Assembly (NCBI GenBank): GCA_015180985.1
Contig: CP054185.1
Location: 124,001 to 188,000, forward strand
DNA: 64,000 nt
Source: Flammeovirgaceae bacterium
GTDB lineage: Bacteria > Bacteroidota > Bacteroidia > Cytophagales > Cyclobacteriaceae
Direction of reading: 5' to 3'
Positions within the stretch are counted from its first letter, which is position 1; each line of letters opens with the position of its first letter. The notes under the pieces were generated by a model that was not told where the DNA came from, did no database searches, and saw only the letters and a program-made list of their open reading frames with translations. Shown here in pieces: positions 52,425 to 62,053 of the stretch. A program made the position numbers and the translations under genes.

Positions 52425-54635
52425 ATGTCAACCGTAAAACAAGCTTTTCCCGTACTGGAAATGACCTGCGCGGCTTGTGCAGCAAGCGTGGAGTCGATTC
52501 TGAAAAATGCTCCCGGAGTAAAGAATGCCTCGGTTAACTATGCTAACCAATCTGCCCTGGTGGAGTTTGATCCCCAAACGGCATCACCCCAAGCCCTGCA
52601 GGAGGCTGTGCGTTCTATCGGCTACGACCTGGTAGTGGATATAGAAGACCCGCAAGCGGTAAAAGAAGAAGCCCAACGCAAACATTATCAGGAAATCAAA
52701 AGCCGAACAATCTGGTCGGCCGTGTTTTCTGTTCCGGTGGTGATCATCGGGATGTTTTATATGGCTTGGAAACCGGGTGCATATATTTCTATGACCTTGT
52801 CTGCACCCGTGGTTTTTTATTTTGGCCGGTCTTTCTTTGTGCATGCCATTAAACAAGCCCGCTTCGGCAAAGCCAACATGGATACCCTGGTGGCACTCTC
52901 CACCGGCATTGCATTTTTGTTCAGTTTATTCAACACGTTTTTTCCTGAATTCTGGCTCAGCCGTGGTATTCATGCACACGTGTACTATGAAGCCGCAGCA
53001 GTAATCATCACCTTTATCTCGTTGGGCAAGTTGCTGGAAGAACGGGCGAAGTCGAACACCTCATCGGCTATTAAAAAACTCATGGGGCTTCAGCCCAAAA
53101 CCGTGCGCGCCAGGATTGATGGCGTGGAAATGGAATTGCCAATTGCTTCGGTAAAACCAGGCTACACCATACTTGTTCGGCCGGGTGAACGAATTCCCGT
53201 GGATGGTGTGGTAACATCAGGCTCTTCCTTTGTTGATGAAAGTATGATTAGTGGTGAACCTGTGCCTGTCGAAAAAATTGCAGGCGAAAAGGTGTTTGCC
53301 GGAACAATCAATCAAAAAGGCAATGTTGAATTTGAGGCACAGAAAGTAGGTGCCGATACGGTGCTCGCACACATCATCAAAATGGTGCAGGAAGCACAAG
53401 GCAGCAAAGCACCCATACAAAAACTGGTTGATAAAGTTGCCGGAATTTTTGTGCCCGTAGTTATCGGTATTTCAATGCTCACGTTTATTACCTGGATGGT
53501 GATTGGTGGCGAAAATGCCTTTACCCACGCATTGCTCACCTCAATAACTGTTTTGGTCATTGCCTGTCCGTGCGCGCTGGGATTAGCCACCCCTACCGCC
53601 ATCATGGTTGGTGTGGGCAAAGGTGCGGAAAACAATATTCTTATTAAAGATGCCGAGAGCCTCGAACTGGCTCATCAGGTTAATGCCGTTATACTGGATA
53701 AAACCGGAACGATAACCGAGGGCAAACCACAGGTAGTTGAATTCAAGTGGCTGCAAGGACTTGAAAACACTGATCAGCTTCGTAGGATTCTGTTTTCACT
53801 CGAAAAAAAATCCGAGCACCCGTTGGCTGAGGCAGTAACTTCTTATCTGAAAGGAACAACCGAAACCCCGGTGGAGTCTTTTGAAAGCATTACGGGAAAA
53901 GGTGTAAAAGGCATTGTTGATGGAGCAACGTATTACGTAGGCAGCGAAAAGCTGCTGGACGAATCCAACTGCATGGGCTGTGCTGATTTAGACGTACAAG
54001 CCGAACAATGGAAGGCAGACGCCAAAACAGTTGTATGGTTTGCCGATTCGCGAAAAGTGCTGGCGGCTATCGCCATTGCCGATAAAATAAAAGATTCATC
54101 CAAAGCGGCCATCGAAGCCCTGCAAGAGAAGAGCATTGAGGTTTACATGCTCACTGGCGACAACGAACAAACCGCACACGCAGTTGCGAAACAGGTTGGT
54201 TTAAAACACTACAAAGCCGAAGTGCTTCCTTCCGGCAAAGCTGATTTCATCAAACAACTTCAGGCAAAAGGTAAAATCGTAGCCATGGTGGGCGATGGCA
54301 TCAACGATGCGCACGCACTGGCCCAGGCCGATGTGAGTATCGCCATGGGCAAAGGCACCGACATTGCCATGGACGTAGCGAAGATGACCTTGATTACTTC
54401 GGATCTTCAATCAATACCGAAGGCCTTGAACTTATCTACAAAAACTGTAAAGGGCATTCGCCAGAATTTGTTCTGGGCATTCATTTACAACATAATCGGC
54501 ATTCCCATTGCGGCCGGTGTGCTATACCCAATTAACGGTTTTTTGTTGGATCCGATGATTGCCGGTGCGGCCATGGCGTTGAGCTCGGTGAGTGTGGTGA
54601 GTAATAGTTTACGGTTACAGTTTGCGAAGATATAA
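52425..54635 (+). CDS. copA: Copper-translocating P1B-type ATPase
   Basis: A membrane pump for Cu(I) driven by ATP. 736 residues: one N-terminal heavy-metal-binding domain with MTCAACAAS (Cys15, Cys18), eight helices, the actuator loop ISGEPVPV, the ion-binding CPC motif ([12 protein letters not shown]), phosphorylation motif DKTGTITEG and the hinge [13 protein letters not shown] plus a C-terminal [12 protein letters not shown]-type helix indicate Cu(I) specificity. It may export excess copper or supply copper for the cbb3 oxidase (CcoI-like role). No copper-responsive operator is obvious. The 277-base gap downstream holds no gene I can support. Confidence 0.96.
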   Translation: MSTVKQAFPVLEMTCAACAASVESILKNAPGVKNASVNYANQSALVEFDPQTASPQALQEAVRSIGYDLVVDIEDPQAVKEEAQRKHYQEIKSRTIWSAVFSVPVVIIGMFYMAWKPGAYISMTLSAPVVFYFGRSFFVHAIKQARFGKANMDTLVALSTGIAFLFSLFNTFFPEFWLSRGIHAHVYYEAAAVIITFISLGKLLEERAKSNTSSAIKKLMGLQPKTVRARIDGVEMELPIASVKPGYTILVRPGERIPVDGVVTSGSSFVDESMISGEPVPVEKIAGEKVFAGTINQKGNVEFEAQKVGADTVLAHIIKMVQEAQGSKAPIQKLVDKVAGIFVPVVIGISMLTFITWMVIGGENAFTHALLTSITVLVIACPCALGLATPTAIMVGVGKGAENNILIKDAESLELAHQVNAVILDKTGTITEGKPQVVEFKWLQGLENTDQLRRILFSLEKKSEHPLAEAVTSYLKGTTETPVESFESITGKGVKGIVDGATYYVGSEKLLDESNCMGCADLDVQAEQWKADAKTVVWFADSRKVLAAIAIADKIKDSSKAAIEALQEKSIEVYMLTGDNEQTAHAVAKQVGLKHYKAEVLPSGKADFIKQLQAKGKIVAMVGDGINDAHALAQADVSIAMGKGTDIAMDVAKMTLITSDLQSIPKALNLSTKTVKGIRQNLFWAFIYNIIGIPIAAGVLYPINGFLLDPMIAGAAMALSSVSVVSNSLRLQFAKI

Positions 54636-54912
54636 TCCACTACCCTTTGTTAAACATTTCTCGGTGTTATTGGTGGTAAAAATGAATTACAAAGGATACT
54701 TTTTGATGCGCTGCGGGTAATGGCAAAGTATACTCCGTTCGGCTTAAGCAAGCTGAAAGAACTTGAAAATTTAAACTAAAGCATAACCATCAAACCCCGC
54801 TTTGCTGCCACTCATAAGAAACTATTGCAATTTCTTTAGATCAAAAAACCTGTACATTGGATAGTACGTAAAGCAGAAAATAAATTATTCAAATCGATAC
54901 ACTATCTCAATC

Positions 54913-56394
54913 ATGAAAACAATCCATCGTCTCCACTATTTTTTGCTTGTACTTTTTTCGGGAATTACTTTGCAGTCCTGTGAAGAAGCCGATACAGTAT
55001 TATCAAATCCTGTATCTACACCGGCAACAGTTCAATTTGTAAGTACCAACATTGGCCTGAGTGAACTGGCCACGGCAACGGAGGTTACGCTTCAGCTTTC
55101 ACACCCGGCTCCTGCAGCTGGTACCATTACAATCAACATCAACTTGGAAAATGAGAATGATTTTACCAGTCAGCCGGCTGTTGAAGATGGTAGAATTATT
55201 TTACCGGTGGCAGTAGGCCAGTTGCAGGTAAAATTTATTCTTACACCAACTGATAACAATTTATACACCGGCAACCGCAATCTTCTCTTCACGATTGGAT
55301 CAGTGACAACTGGATTACTTATCGGAACGGAAAAATCATTGCACGTCACCATCTTCGAAAATGAGCAACCCAACCTGGTAAATTTCGAGGCAACGGAGGG
55401 TTCCCTGCAGGAACAATTTACTGAGGGCATGATTGTGACGCTTGGTCTTTCACTTCAGGCGGTAGATGCAGGAGAGGTCGAGCTCGAACTCGTGAATGCC
55501 ACTGGCCTTTATGGAACATATTTCACTACCGAACCGGAAGCCATCAATGGAAAAATTACAATGCCTGTGGCAGCCGGCACATCCTCTCTTCCTATAAAAT
55601 TCATTCCGGTTAATAACCTGACGCTGAACGGACACAGGGAATTTGTAGTAAGAATTATTGACGCTTCCGGATCAGTGATGAAAGGAGATATGCTGGAACT
55701 GAACATTACCCTTATAGATGATGAACTGGCCGGAAAACCAAAGAGCTATGAAACCGGTGCCGGAGAGTGGAAAACGAAGCGTGTTTATGAATACAATGAA
55801 TCAGGTCAAATCGCCAGGATTCACGTTGAACAGAATTCACTTAGCTGGACGGAGACATATCACTATGACGAAAACAACCTGCTGAAGAAGATTACCAAGT
55901 GGACTACCGATGAAACTATTTTTAAACGTGACAACCAAAACAGGATTACCCGTTCGGAAGAGTCGAGAGAAGGAGTCATGAAAAAATACAGCATCTATTC
56001 GTATGATCAGGCGGGCAATATTGGTGAAGTAGCTGTATTTCATCGCCAACCTACCGGTGAGTTTGTAATGTCGAACCTGTTTGTATACCTCTACTACAGC
56101 AACAGCAACACGGTATTCAAAAAGTTAATTTACTATCCCCTTCCAGGTGATGAATACGCCCTGATTCAGGAAGAGACTTTTGAGTACTTAGCGTCAAACT
56201 ACACGCAAAACCCATTTCCGATGGTTGACATCTTACCAGGCGTAAATTCACAACCGCTCTATCCTTCCAAGTATACATTATCGCGGGATGGAAAAGTTTA
56301 CACCTATTATTTGAGCTACGAATTCAACCCGGTGGGTTATCCGGTAAGCAGAACAATTGGCTCGAGAGAAGCTACACGGTACCAGTATTACTGA
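54913..56394 (+). CDS. Lipoprotein with two Calx-beta-like domains and YD-like repeats
   Basis: 493 residues. Signal peptide and lipobox LQSC (Cys23) make it a lipoprotein. Two related beta-sandwich domains (about 35-150 and 150-275) have the pattern of Calx-beta domains, with parallel phrases IILPVAVGQLQVKFILTP and ITMPVAAGTSSLPIKFIPV. The C-terminal part (about 285-493) has short tyrosine-rich repeats such as YEYNESGQIARI and YHYDENNLLKKI, like the YD repeats of RHS wall proteins. A surface adhesive or structural role is likely; substrate unknown. It ends at a strong terminator. Confidence 0.8.
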   Translation: MKTIHRLHYFLLVLFSGITLQSCEEADTVLSNPVSTPATVQFVSTNIGLSELATATEVTLQLSHPAPAAGTITININLENENDFTSQPAVEDGRIILPVAVGQLQVKFILTPTDNNLYTGNRNLLFTIGSVTTGLLIGTEKSLHVTIFENEQPNLVNFEATEGSLQEQFTEGMIVTLGLSLQAVDAGEVELELVNATGLYGTYFTTEPEAINGKITMPVAAGTSSLPIKFIPVNNLTLNGHREFVVRIIDASGSVMKGDMLELNITLIDDELAGKPKSYETGAGEWKTKRVYEYNESGQIARIHVEQNSLSWTETYHYDENNLLKKITKWTTDETIFKRDNQNRITRSEESREGVMKKYSIYSYDQAGNIGEVAVFHRQPTGEFVMSNLFVYLYYSNSNTVFKKLIYYPLPGDEYALIQEETFEYLASNYTQNPFPMVDILPGVNSQPLYPSKYTLSRDGKVYTYYLSYEFNPVGYPVSRTIGSREATRYQYY

Positions 56395-56411
56395 GAAATT
56401 CAATTGATTAA

Positions 56412-56446
56412 AACAAAGCCACAATACCGTGGCTTTGTTATTTTTG
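56412..56446 (+). terminator. Terminator of the lipoprotein gene, overlapping a promoter-like element
   Basis: An 11-bp stem AACAAAGCCAC / GTGGCTTTGTT with a six-base loop is followed by ATTTTT. The T-run TATTTTTG (56439-56446) is also a perfect TAnnTTTG -7 element for the metal-binding protein gene 68 bases downstream. Confidence 0.9.
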
Positions 56447-56513
56447 TACCACGCTGGGAAAAGTGATTAAAAGGAAACAATGTGTTTCTTTGGATAAGGC
56501 TGAAGAAAATAGC

Positions 56514-56729
56514 ATGAGCACCTTGAAATTCAAAACCAACATTAAATGCTCCTCCTGTGTGGCTACTGTAAAGCCTGTTCTTAATACACTTGCCGGTGAA
56601 GGGAAATGGCATGTTGACCTCGCTGCCCCCGAGCGCACTCTCACAGTAGAAACTGAAGCTACCGACAACCAAATCAGTGAAGCCCTGTTAAAGGTTGGCT
56701 ATAAAGCCGAAGTTATAACCAATTGCTAA
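56514..56729 (+). CDS. Small heavy-metal-associated (HMA) protein, CopZ-like
   Basis: 71 residues from ATG 56514 (MSTLKFKTNIKCSSC); the longer in-frame start at 56463 adds an unlikely N-terminus. A ferredoxin-like HMA fold with the metal-binding CSSC (Cys12, Cys15). CopZ-type proteins carry Cu(I) to P1B ATPases, and copA is 1.9 kb upstream on the same strand. The sequence past the metal loop is diverged, so another soft metal is possible. The stop overlaps the convergent porin gene. Confidence 0.88.
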   Translation: MSTLKFKTNIKCSSCVATVKPVLNTLAGEGKWHVDLAAPERTLTVETEATDNQISEALLKVGYKAEVITNC

Positions 56730-58045
56730 AACTTGAGTCCGGTTCGCGGCCACTCTACACCGGGCCGGAGGATAAGCATAACATACGCCCAGTTGTTGGT
56801 TTGTTTGTGGCCATCGGCCACATCTTTAAGAAACGCCATGGATTGTGTAGCAAACATTTGGGAATACCCTCCCTGAAAACTGATGCCCGGTCGTAGTTGC
56901 AGGACAATGGTTACATCCAGTTCCGTACCTAGTTTTGAATCGCTTACCGTTCCGGGTGTATCATTATTTTCAACGTTGGCATTAGCATAAAAGAAATGCA
57001 TAGCCGCTCCAATCAATGTTTTGGTGCCCTTCAGTAATCCCTTAACGTAATAATCGTTCAACCCCACCGAGTTGATGTGATTTCCCACATAGAAGTAGTC
57101 CATATACCCGTTAAAGCGGTGGTTCGTACCATAATACGGTGTAAATGATCGGCTCTTTCCGGCTGGCGCGTTAACCTGATCTGTACCCGAAAGCATTTCC
57201 AACCCTGCGGTTAATGAAAAGCTTCTGTTCACATCATACGCCAGCTCGGCCATTAAATCATAACCTGATAAGGACTGATTCAGATTGTTGGTACCCGTCT
57301 GATAATAGAAAGCCACATTACCGGATAACTTGCTGTCACCTTCCTTGTACACCAACCGCGGGCCAAAGGTTTGTGTAAATACGGTGGTGTATTCTGCCGG
57401 TATACTATTTGGCTTTTGTATCTGAACACCGTTGTTCAAAAACAGAAACGAGGATTTTATTTTACCAAAAGGCTTGCTAACGTACAGGTATTGAAAGGTT
57501 TTATAGTTGTTGGGCACCGTATAAATAGTTCCAACCAATTGTTCCTTGTCCTGATTGAAGGCAAAGCCGGCATGCACCTGCGTATTGCTGGCCGAATCAT
57601 AGTACTTCAGAATGGCCACATCGTGCCTGCGGGCCTGCATCAGCCAGTCGAGGCTTCCAAAAATGCGGTCTTCATCGTATGCTATTTCCTGCCTGCCCAT
57701 TTTCAACGCTAACTTTTTACTGATCGGAAGGGCCACCCATGCCTCATGTACCGAAAGCAAGCCTGCATTATCAATAGCCGCATTGGCTGTACTGCCCCAG
57801 GTGCGGATGTCCTGAATACTTACATAGATCTCAGCACCCTGAAATTTCAGACTGGTTATGATCCGTGCCCGCTGACTGATGAAAAATGCCGCATCCTGAT
57901 CCGGAGCCGCAAGCGTAGAAAATCCATGCCGGTACTCGGCCCGGTTCATGTACTGCCCGTTGATGGAAAAATTGACTTGTGCACGAAGCGAACCGGACAT
58001 ACCAATCAATACAAAAAGAACAATTCTAAATAGCAGGGTTTTCAT
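56726..58045 (-). CDS. Outer-membrane beta-barrel protein, alginate-export family
   Basis: 439 residues, signal peptide (1-22, ending LRAQ), then repeated amphipathic strands of an Alginate_exp barrel: SINGQYMNRAEYRHGF, QRARIITSLKFQGAEIYVSIQDIRTWG and ALKMGRQEIAYDEDRIFGS near the N-terminus, ending GVEWPRTGLKF. Such barrels are porins; in Bacteroidota they often accompany anaerobic respiration genes, and this one is divergent from napD (102 bases). Nitrate or another anion may be its substrate; that is inferred from context only. Confidence 0.85.
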   Translation of the reverse strand: MKTLLFRIVLFVLIGMSGSLRAQVNFSINGQYMNRAEYRHGFSTLAAPDQDAAFFISQRARIITSLKFQGAEIYVSIQDIRTWGSTANAAIDNAGLLSVHEAWVALPISKKLALKMGRQEIAYDEDRIFGSLDWLMQARRHDVAILKYYDSASNTQVHAGFAFNQDKEQLVGTIYTVPNNYKTFQYLYVSKPFGKIKSSFLFLNNGVQIQKPNSIPAEYTTVFTQTFGPRLVYKEGDSKLSGNVAFYYQTGTNNLNQSLSGYDLMAELAYDVNRSFSLTAGLEMLSGTDQVNAPAGKSRSFTPYYGTNHRFNGYMDYFYVGNHINSVGLNDYYVKGLLKGTKTLIGAAMHFFYANANVENNDTPGTVSDSKLGTELDVTIVLQLRPGISFQGGYSQMFATQSMAFLKDVADGHKQTNNWAYVMLILRPGVEWPRTGLKF

Positions 58046-58096
58046 GGTTCTGATTATTGCCAGGTCTAAAGGAAATCCTTAACTTAATTCAGGGTA

Positions 58097-58110
58097 ATGA
58101 CTTTGGTCAT
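58097..58110. promoter_or_regulatory. Candidate Crp/Fnr-type operator of the nap operon
   Basis: ATGACTTTGGTCAT is a perfect inverted repeat with 5-base arms and a 4-base centre. Its centre is 29.5 bases before a -7 candidate TTTATTTG (58133-58140, 7 of 8), within one base of the usp and cco geometry. It lies in the divergent porin/napD region, so it could control both. Confidence 0.65.
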
Positions 58111-58147
58111 AAATTTCTTATTCATTGCTTATTTTATTTGAAACCAT

Positions 58148-58375
58148 ATGCCCGTAAAAAGTTACCTGGTATTTCCCATTGCCGGAACAGTGGCCCAGGT
58201 GATTGAAAAGCTTCAATCTTTCAATCACTGTAAAGTATTGCCTGCAGACAACCGGGAAGTAATTGTGCTGGTAACTGATTCGGATTCAGAAAAAGAAGAC
58301 GAACAGTTTTTGGAGGCCCTGAAAGCCGATACTACCATTCAACACATCAGTTTAATCTCTGGTTTTAGCACCTGA
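58148..58375 (+). CDS. napD: NapD-type chaperone
   Basis: 75 residues in a ferredoxin-like fold (PVKSYLVFPIAGTVAQVIEKL). NapD binds the twin-arginine signal of NapA and holds it back until the molybdenum cofactor is inserted. Identification rests on size, fold pattern and its place three bases before napA. The promoter candidate ends just seven bases before the ATG, so the leader is very short. Confidence 0.82.
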   Translation: MPVKSYLVFPIAGTVAQVIEKLQSFNHCKVLPADNREVIVLVTDSDSEKEDEQFLEALKADTTIQHISLISGFST

Positions 58376-58378
58376 ACA

Positions 58379-60712
58379 ATGGAAAGGAAAGCCTATACCG
58401 TTAACGATCAATCGCGCAGAAACTTTCTCAAGCAACTGGCGGCCACATCGGCCATCAGCGCGGCAACGGCCATGCTGCCTGAAGTTACATTTGGAGGAGT
58501 TGAGAAGTTTTCAGGAAACGATAAACTCACCTGGAAAAAATCGCCCTGCCGTTTTTGCGGAGTAGGCTGCGGTTTGCTCATTGGCTTGCAAAACGGTAAG
58601 GCCGTAGCGGTTAAAGGCGATCCCGACAGCACGGTAAACAAAGGGCTGTGCTGTGTGAAGGGCTACCACTCAGTAATGGCATTATACGGGAAAGACAGGC
58701 TCAGAAAACCTCTAGTAAAGCGCAACGGCAAATGGGTAGAAGTAACCATGACCGAAGCCCTGGATTTGGTGGCCAGCAAAATGAAGGAAACTATCGACAA
58801 GCATGGCAAGGATGCAGTGGCCATGTATGGCTCGGGGCAGTGGACCATCCCCGATGGCTACGTGGCCAGCAAATTCATGAAAGGTGGCATTGGTACAAAT
58901 AACCTTGAAGCCAATGCACGCCTGTGTATGGCCAGCGCAGTAACCGGCTTTATGACTTCCTTCGGACTGGATGAACCCATGGGTTGTTATGAGGACATTG
59001 ACCATGCCGATGTATTTGTATTGTGGGGCAACAACATGGCCGAAATGCACCCTGTGCTTTTCTCACGTTTGTTAGACCAACGATTAAAACGAAAAAGCAT
59101 CATCATCGATTTAGGCACTCGCACCACACGTACCAGTCTGGCAGCCGATAAATCCATACTCTTCCAACCTCAGGGCGACCTGGCCTTAGCCAACGCCATC
59201 TGCTACGAAATCATTACCAATGGATGGATAAACCGTGGTTTTGTAGAAAAACATTGTGTATTCAAAAAAGGGAAAACCAATATCGGGTACGGGCTTGAAG
59301 ATAACTTTCAGTTTACCGATGAGCCCGGTGATATCAGTTTCAATGATTTCAAAAATTTCCTGAACGATTATGCCCCTGTAAAAGCATCGGCATTGTGTGG
59401 CGTATCGGTTAAAGACATCAAGTATCTCGCACAATTTTATGGCGACCCGAACAAAAAAGTGATGTCGCTATGGTGCATGGGCCCCAATCAACATACGCGG
59501 GGGACCTGGATTAATAATCAGATATACAACATCCACCTGCTCACCGGAAAAATTTCCACTCCGGGCAACTCGCCATTTTCGCTTACCGGCCAGCCGAGCG
59601 CCTGCGGTACCGTACGCGAAGTAGGAACACTCACGCATCTGCTCCCGCACGGAACAGTAACCAACGAAAAAGATCGCAAACTTGCCGCAGAAATCTGGAA
59701 GGTGCCTGTAGAAAAAATTCCGGCTAAGCCCACCTTCCATACTGTTGAAATGTTTCGTGCATTAGACCGTGGCGAAATCAAATTCATGTGGATACAGGTA
59801 ACCAACCCGATGGTTTCCATGCCTAACCTGAAACGCTATCGGAACGGTGCATTGAAAGAAGACCGGTTTATCGTGGTGTCGGATGTGTACCCCACACCCA
59901 CTACCGATGTAGCCGATGTGATTCTGCCCTCAGCCATGTGGATTGAGCGCGAAGGCATGTTCGGCAACTCCGAAAGACGTACGCAGCATTTTGAAAAAAT
60001 GATTGAACCCCAGGGTGAGTGCATGAGCGACACCTGGCAGATTATTGAAGTAGCCAAACGCATGGGTTATGGAAATCTTTTTCCCTGGACAAAAGAAAGC
60101 CACATCGAAGAAATCTGGAAAGAATATACCCGGTTCCATCACGGACCGGAACATGCCATGGCCAGTTACGAAGAACTGAAAGCAAGGCCGGGCATTCAGT
60201 GGCCTTATGTTAATGGAAAAGAAACCAAGTGGCGCTACCACGCCAAGTACGATCCCGCAGCAAAAGGCGATTCATTTGACTTTTATGGCAAGCCCAATGG
60301 CAAAGCCTGGATATGGGCAAGGCCTTTTGAACCGGCACCGGAAGTTCCTGATAAGGAATATCCATATTGGCTCTGCACCGGCCGGGTGGTTGAGCATTGG
60401 CATACCGGCTCCATGACAAGGCGGATTCCTGTGTTACATCAGGCGGTACCACATGCCTATGTGGAGCTGAATGTGCAGGATGCAACAAGTATGAACATCC
60501 GCACAGGCGATAAAGTGAAACTGGTTTCGCGCAGGGGTGAACTTGTATTACCCGCCTCTGTAAATGAACGGGGCCAGCCTCCGCGCGGCCAGGTATTTGT
60601 TCCCTTTTTTGATGAGGCCCTGTTGATTAATGAACTTACCATTGATGCATTCTGTCCGATTTCGCGCGAGCCCGAATATAAAAAGTGTGCGGTAAAAGTG
60701 ATGAAAGCCTGA
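58379..60712 (+). CDS. napA: Periplasmic nitrate reductase catalytic subunit
   Basis: A periplasmic molybdoenzyme that reduces nitrate to nitrite. 777 residues. Twin-arginine signal SRRNFLKQL (12-20) for Tat export. The 4Fe-4S site is Cys57, Cys60, Cys64 and Cys92 (CRFCGVGCG, GLCCVKGY); Cys91 beside it is extra. The molybdenum ligand is Cys183 in ARLCMASAV, matching the NapA pattern. Later motifs GSGQWTIPDGY, DEPMGCYEDIDHAD and LWGNNMAEMHP are NapA-specific rather than those of formate dehydrogenase. It is followed three bases later by the NapB-like gene, with the electron-transfer genes downstream. Confidence 0.96.
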   Translation: MERKAYTVNDQSRRNFLKQLAATSAISAATAMLPEVTFGGVEKFSGNDKLTWKKSPCRFCGVGCGLLIGLQNGKAVAVKGDPDSTVNKGLCCVKGYHSVMALYGKDRLRKPLVKRNGKWVEVTMTEALDLVASKMKETIDKHGKDAVAMYGSGQWTIPDGYVASKFMKGGIGTNNLEANARLCMASAVTGFMTSFGLDEPMGCYEDIDHADVFVLWGNNMAEMHPVLFSRLLDQRLKRKSIIIDLGTRTTRTSLAADKSILFQPQGDLALANAICYEIITNGWINRGFVEKHCVFKKGKTNIGYGLEDNFQFTDEPGDISFNDFKNFLNDYAPVKASALCGVSVKDIKYLAQFYGDPNKKVMSLWCMGPNQHTRGTWINNQIYNIHLLTGKISTPGNSPFSLTGQPSACGTVREVGTLTHLLPHGTVTNEKDRKLAAEIWKVPVEKIPAKPTFHTVEMFRALDRGEIKFMWIQVTNPMVSMPNLKRYRNGALKEDRFIVVSDVYPTPTTDVADVILPSAMWIEREGMFGNSERRTQHFEKMIEPQGECMSDTWQIIEVAKRMGYGNLFPWTKESHIEEIWKEYTRFHHGPEHAMASYEELKARPGIQWPYVNGKETKWRYHAKYDPAAKGDSFDFYGKPNGKAWIWARPFEPAPEVPDKEYPYWLCTGRVVEHWHTGSMTRRIPVLHQAVPHAYVELNVQDATSMNIRTGDKVKLVSRRGELVLPASVNERGQPPRGQVFVPFFDEALLINELTIDAFCPISREPEYKKCAVKVMKA

Positions 60713-60715
60713 GCC

Positions 60716-61399
60716 ATGACCATCAAGCCGAAACAACATATACTCATTTTCTATATAGTTGTGCTGATGGCTTCAGCGATAGTTGTGCTCAACTTCAGCA
60801 TGCTGGTGGAGCAGGAGGAAGCGCACGTAGAGGAAGAGTTGTTTCCGTATGTTGAGCCCCTTCCTTTCGAGTCGGGGGTGTTTGAACGTGCCGAGTTTGC
60901 ATTGGCCTATCGGAACATGCCTGATGATGAAAATCATAATCGCTCATTGGAAGGATATTATAAGCGAAGGGCTTTCTCAGGCGCACCGCCCGTCATTCCG
61001 CATGCCATTCTGAATGAAAGTGCCTTTGGCGGAAAGGCTTGTTTGCAATGCCATCAGAATGGTGGATATGTAGAACAGTTTAAAGCCTTTGCACCGGTAA
61101 CACCCCACCCTGAACTGATTAACTGCAGGCAATGCCATGTGCCGGTCAACACCAATGCACTGTTTAAAGCAACTGCGTTTGAAGGACTGAAAGCACCTGC
61201 TATCGGCAACCGTGCGATGGAAGGCAGTCCACCGGTTATACCACATACCTTACAACTCAGGGAAAATTGCCTGGCCTGTCATGCCGGTCCGGCCGCTCCA
61301 AAAACCATTCGCGTTACGCACCCCGAGCGGGTAAATTGCCGGTCGTGTCACGCCCTGAAACCTTTAACACCCATTGAATGGGAGAGACCGGCCAAATGA
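60716..61399 (+). CDS. napB: NapB-like cytochrome with duplicated dihaem module (tetrahaem)
   Basis: NapB hands electrons to NapA. This version has 227 residues with an N-terminal membrane anchor (about 8-31) and four CxxCH sites: 109-113, 137-141, 185-189 and 208-212. It contains two copies of the NapB core: PPVIPH (91-96), CLQCH, TPHPE (129-133), CRQCH, and then PPVIPH (172-177), CLACH, THPER (201-205), CRSCH. Histidines 96, 131, 177 and 202 are the expected distal haem ligands. Standard NapB has one such core and two haems. The stop overlaps the next gene (ATGA). Confidence 0.93.
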   Translation: MTIKPKQHILIFYIVVLMASAIVVLNFSMLVEQEEAHVEEELFPYVEPLPFESGVFERAEFALAYRNMPDDENHNRSLEGYYKRRAFSGAPPVIPHAILNESAFGGKACLQCHQNGGYVEQFKAFAPVTPHPELINCRQCHVPVNTNALFKATAFEGLKAPAIGNRAMEGSPPVIPHTLQLRENCLACHAGPAAPKTIRVTHPERVNCRSCHALKPLTPIEWERPAK

Positions 61400-62046
61400 T
61401 TAAGCACAAGACCATAGTACTTTTTGTCTGTGCAGCACTTGTAATGATTTTGTATTACAGTTGCTCTTCATCCCATCCGCATGATGAACAGCATGACAAA
61501 GTTCACGGCCCATTAGCCAACCGCTTGCGCGCCTACACCGACAGTATTGAATACGAAAAATCATCGCTTGATGCCATGCAGCAGGTAAGGCTGGTGCTGG
61601 CACAGGTTCACGATACAGTTTCTGTGCTTCTTCCAGAACGCACTTCCATGATTCGTTCCTATCCCTGCAGTAATTGTCATACACAGCCTTTGGCGAAATT
61701 AAGTGCCGGCAGAAAAGCCGATGAGAAAAAATCGCACTGGGATATAGCCATCATCCACGGAAGTGCAGAAGTAATGAACTGCCAAACCTGTCATGATGAG
61801 AAAAACATGAACGAACTGGTTTCACTGACCGGCAATGCTATTTTATTTGATGAGAGCTTTAAGCAATGCCGGCAATGCCACTCTACGCAATATGCCGATT
61901 GGGTAGGTGGCAGTCATGGCAAGCGCCTGGGCGGCTGGCTTCCTCCACGCATCATGAATACTTGTGTAAATTGTCATAATCCGCACAAGCCTGCATTTGC
62001 AAGCCGGTGGCCTTCGCGTTTAAATACATCTTCACTAACTGAATGA
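61396..62046 (+). CDS. Tetrahaem c-type cytochrome, likely lipoprotein
   Basis: 216 residues from ATG 61396, which overlaps the napB stop. A hydrophobic N-terminus ends ILYYSC, a possible lipobox with Cys23. Four CxxCH motifs lie at 91-95, 129-133, 158-162 and 190-194, in the loose spacing of c7/multihaem electron shuttles. It is not NapC/NrfH-like (no obvious N-terminal quinol site). It most probably links the membrane iron-sulfur module downstream to NapB-NapA in the periplasm. Confidence 0.88.
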   Translation: MIKHKTIVLFVCAALVMILYYSCSSSHPHDEQHDKVHGPLANRLRAYTDSIEYEKSSLDAMQQVRLVLAQVHDTVSVLLPERTSMIRSYPCSNCHTQPLAKLSAGRKADEKKSHWDIAIIHGSAEVMNCQTCHDEKNMNELVSLTGNAILFDESFKQCRQCHSTQYADWVGGSHGKRLGGWLPPRIMNTCVNCHNPHKPAFASRWPSRLNTSSLTE

Positions 62047-62053
62047 TTTAGGT

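Noticed and set aside
52417-52431. TTGAC-N5-GTCAA palindrome over the copA start codon, resembling an Fnr site
   Set aside because: The spacer is five bases rather than four, and it overlaps the ATG; it does not fit the 14-base sites found elsewhere.
54636-54912. 277-base gap after copA, with a 19-codon ORF (ATG at 54720) that might be a gene remnant
   Set aside because: Too short and without recognisable similarity; no ribosome-binding site or partner reading frame supports it.
58050-58063. CTGATTATTGCCAG next to the porin start as a second nap-region site
   Set aside because: One half-site is broken (GCCA), and the distance to the good nap site (47 bp) does not match the 22-bp pairs.
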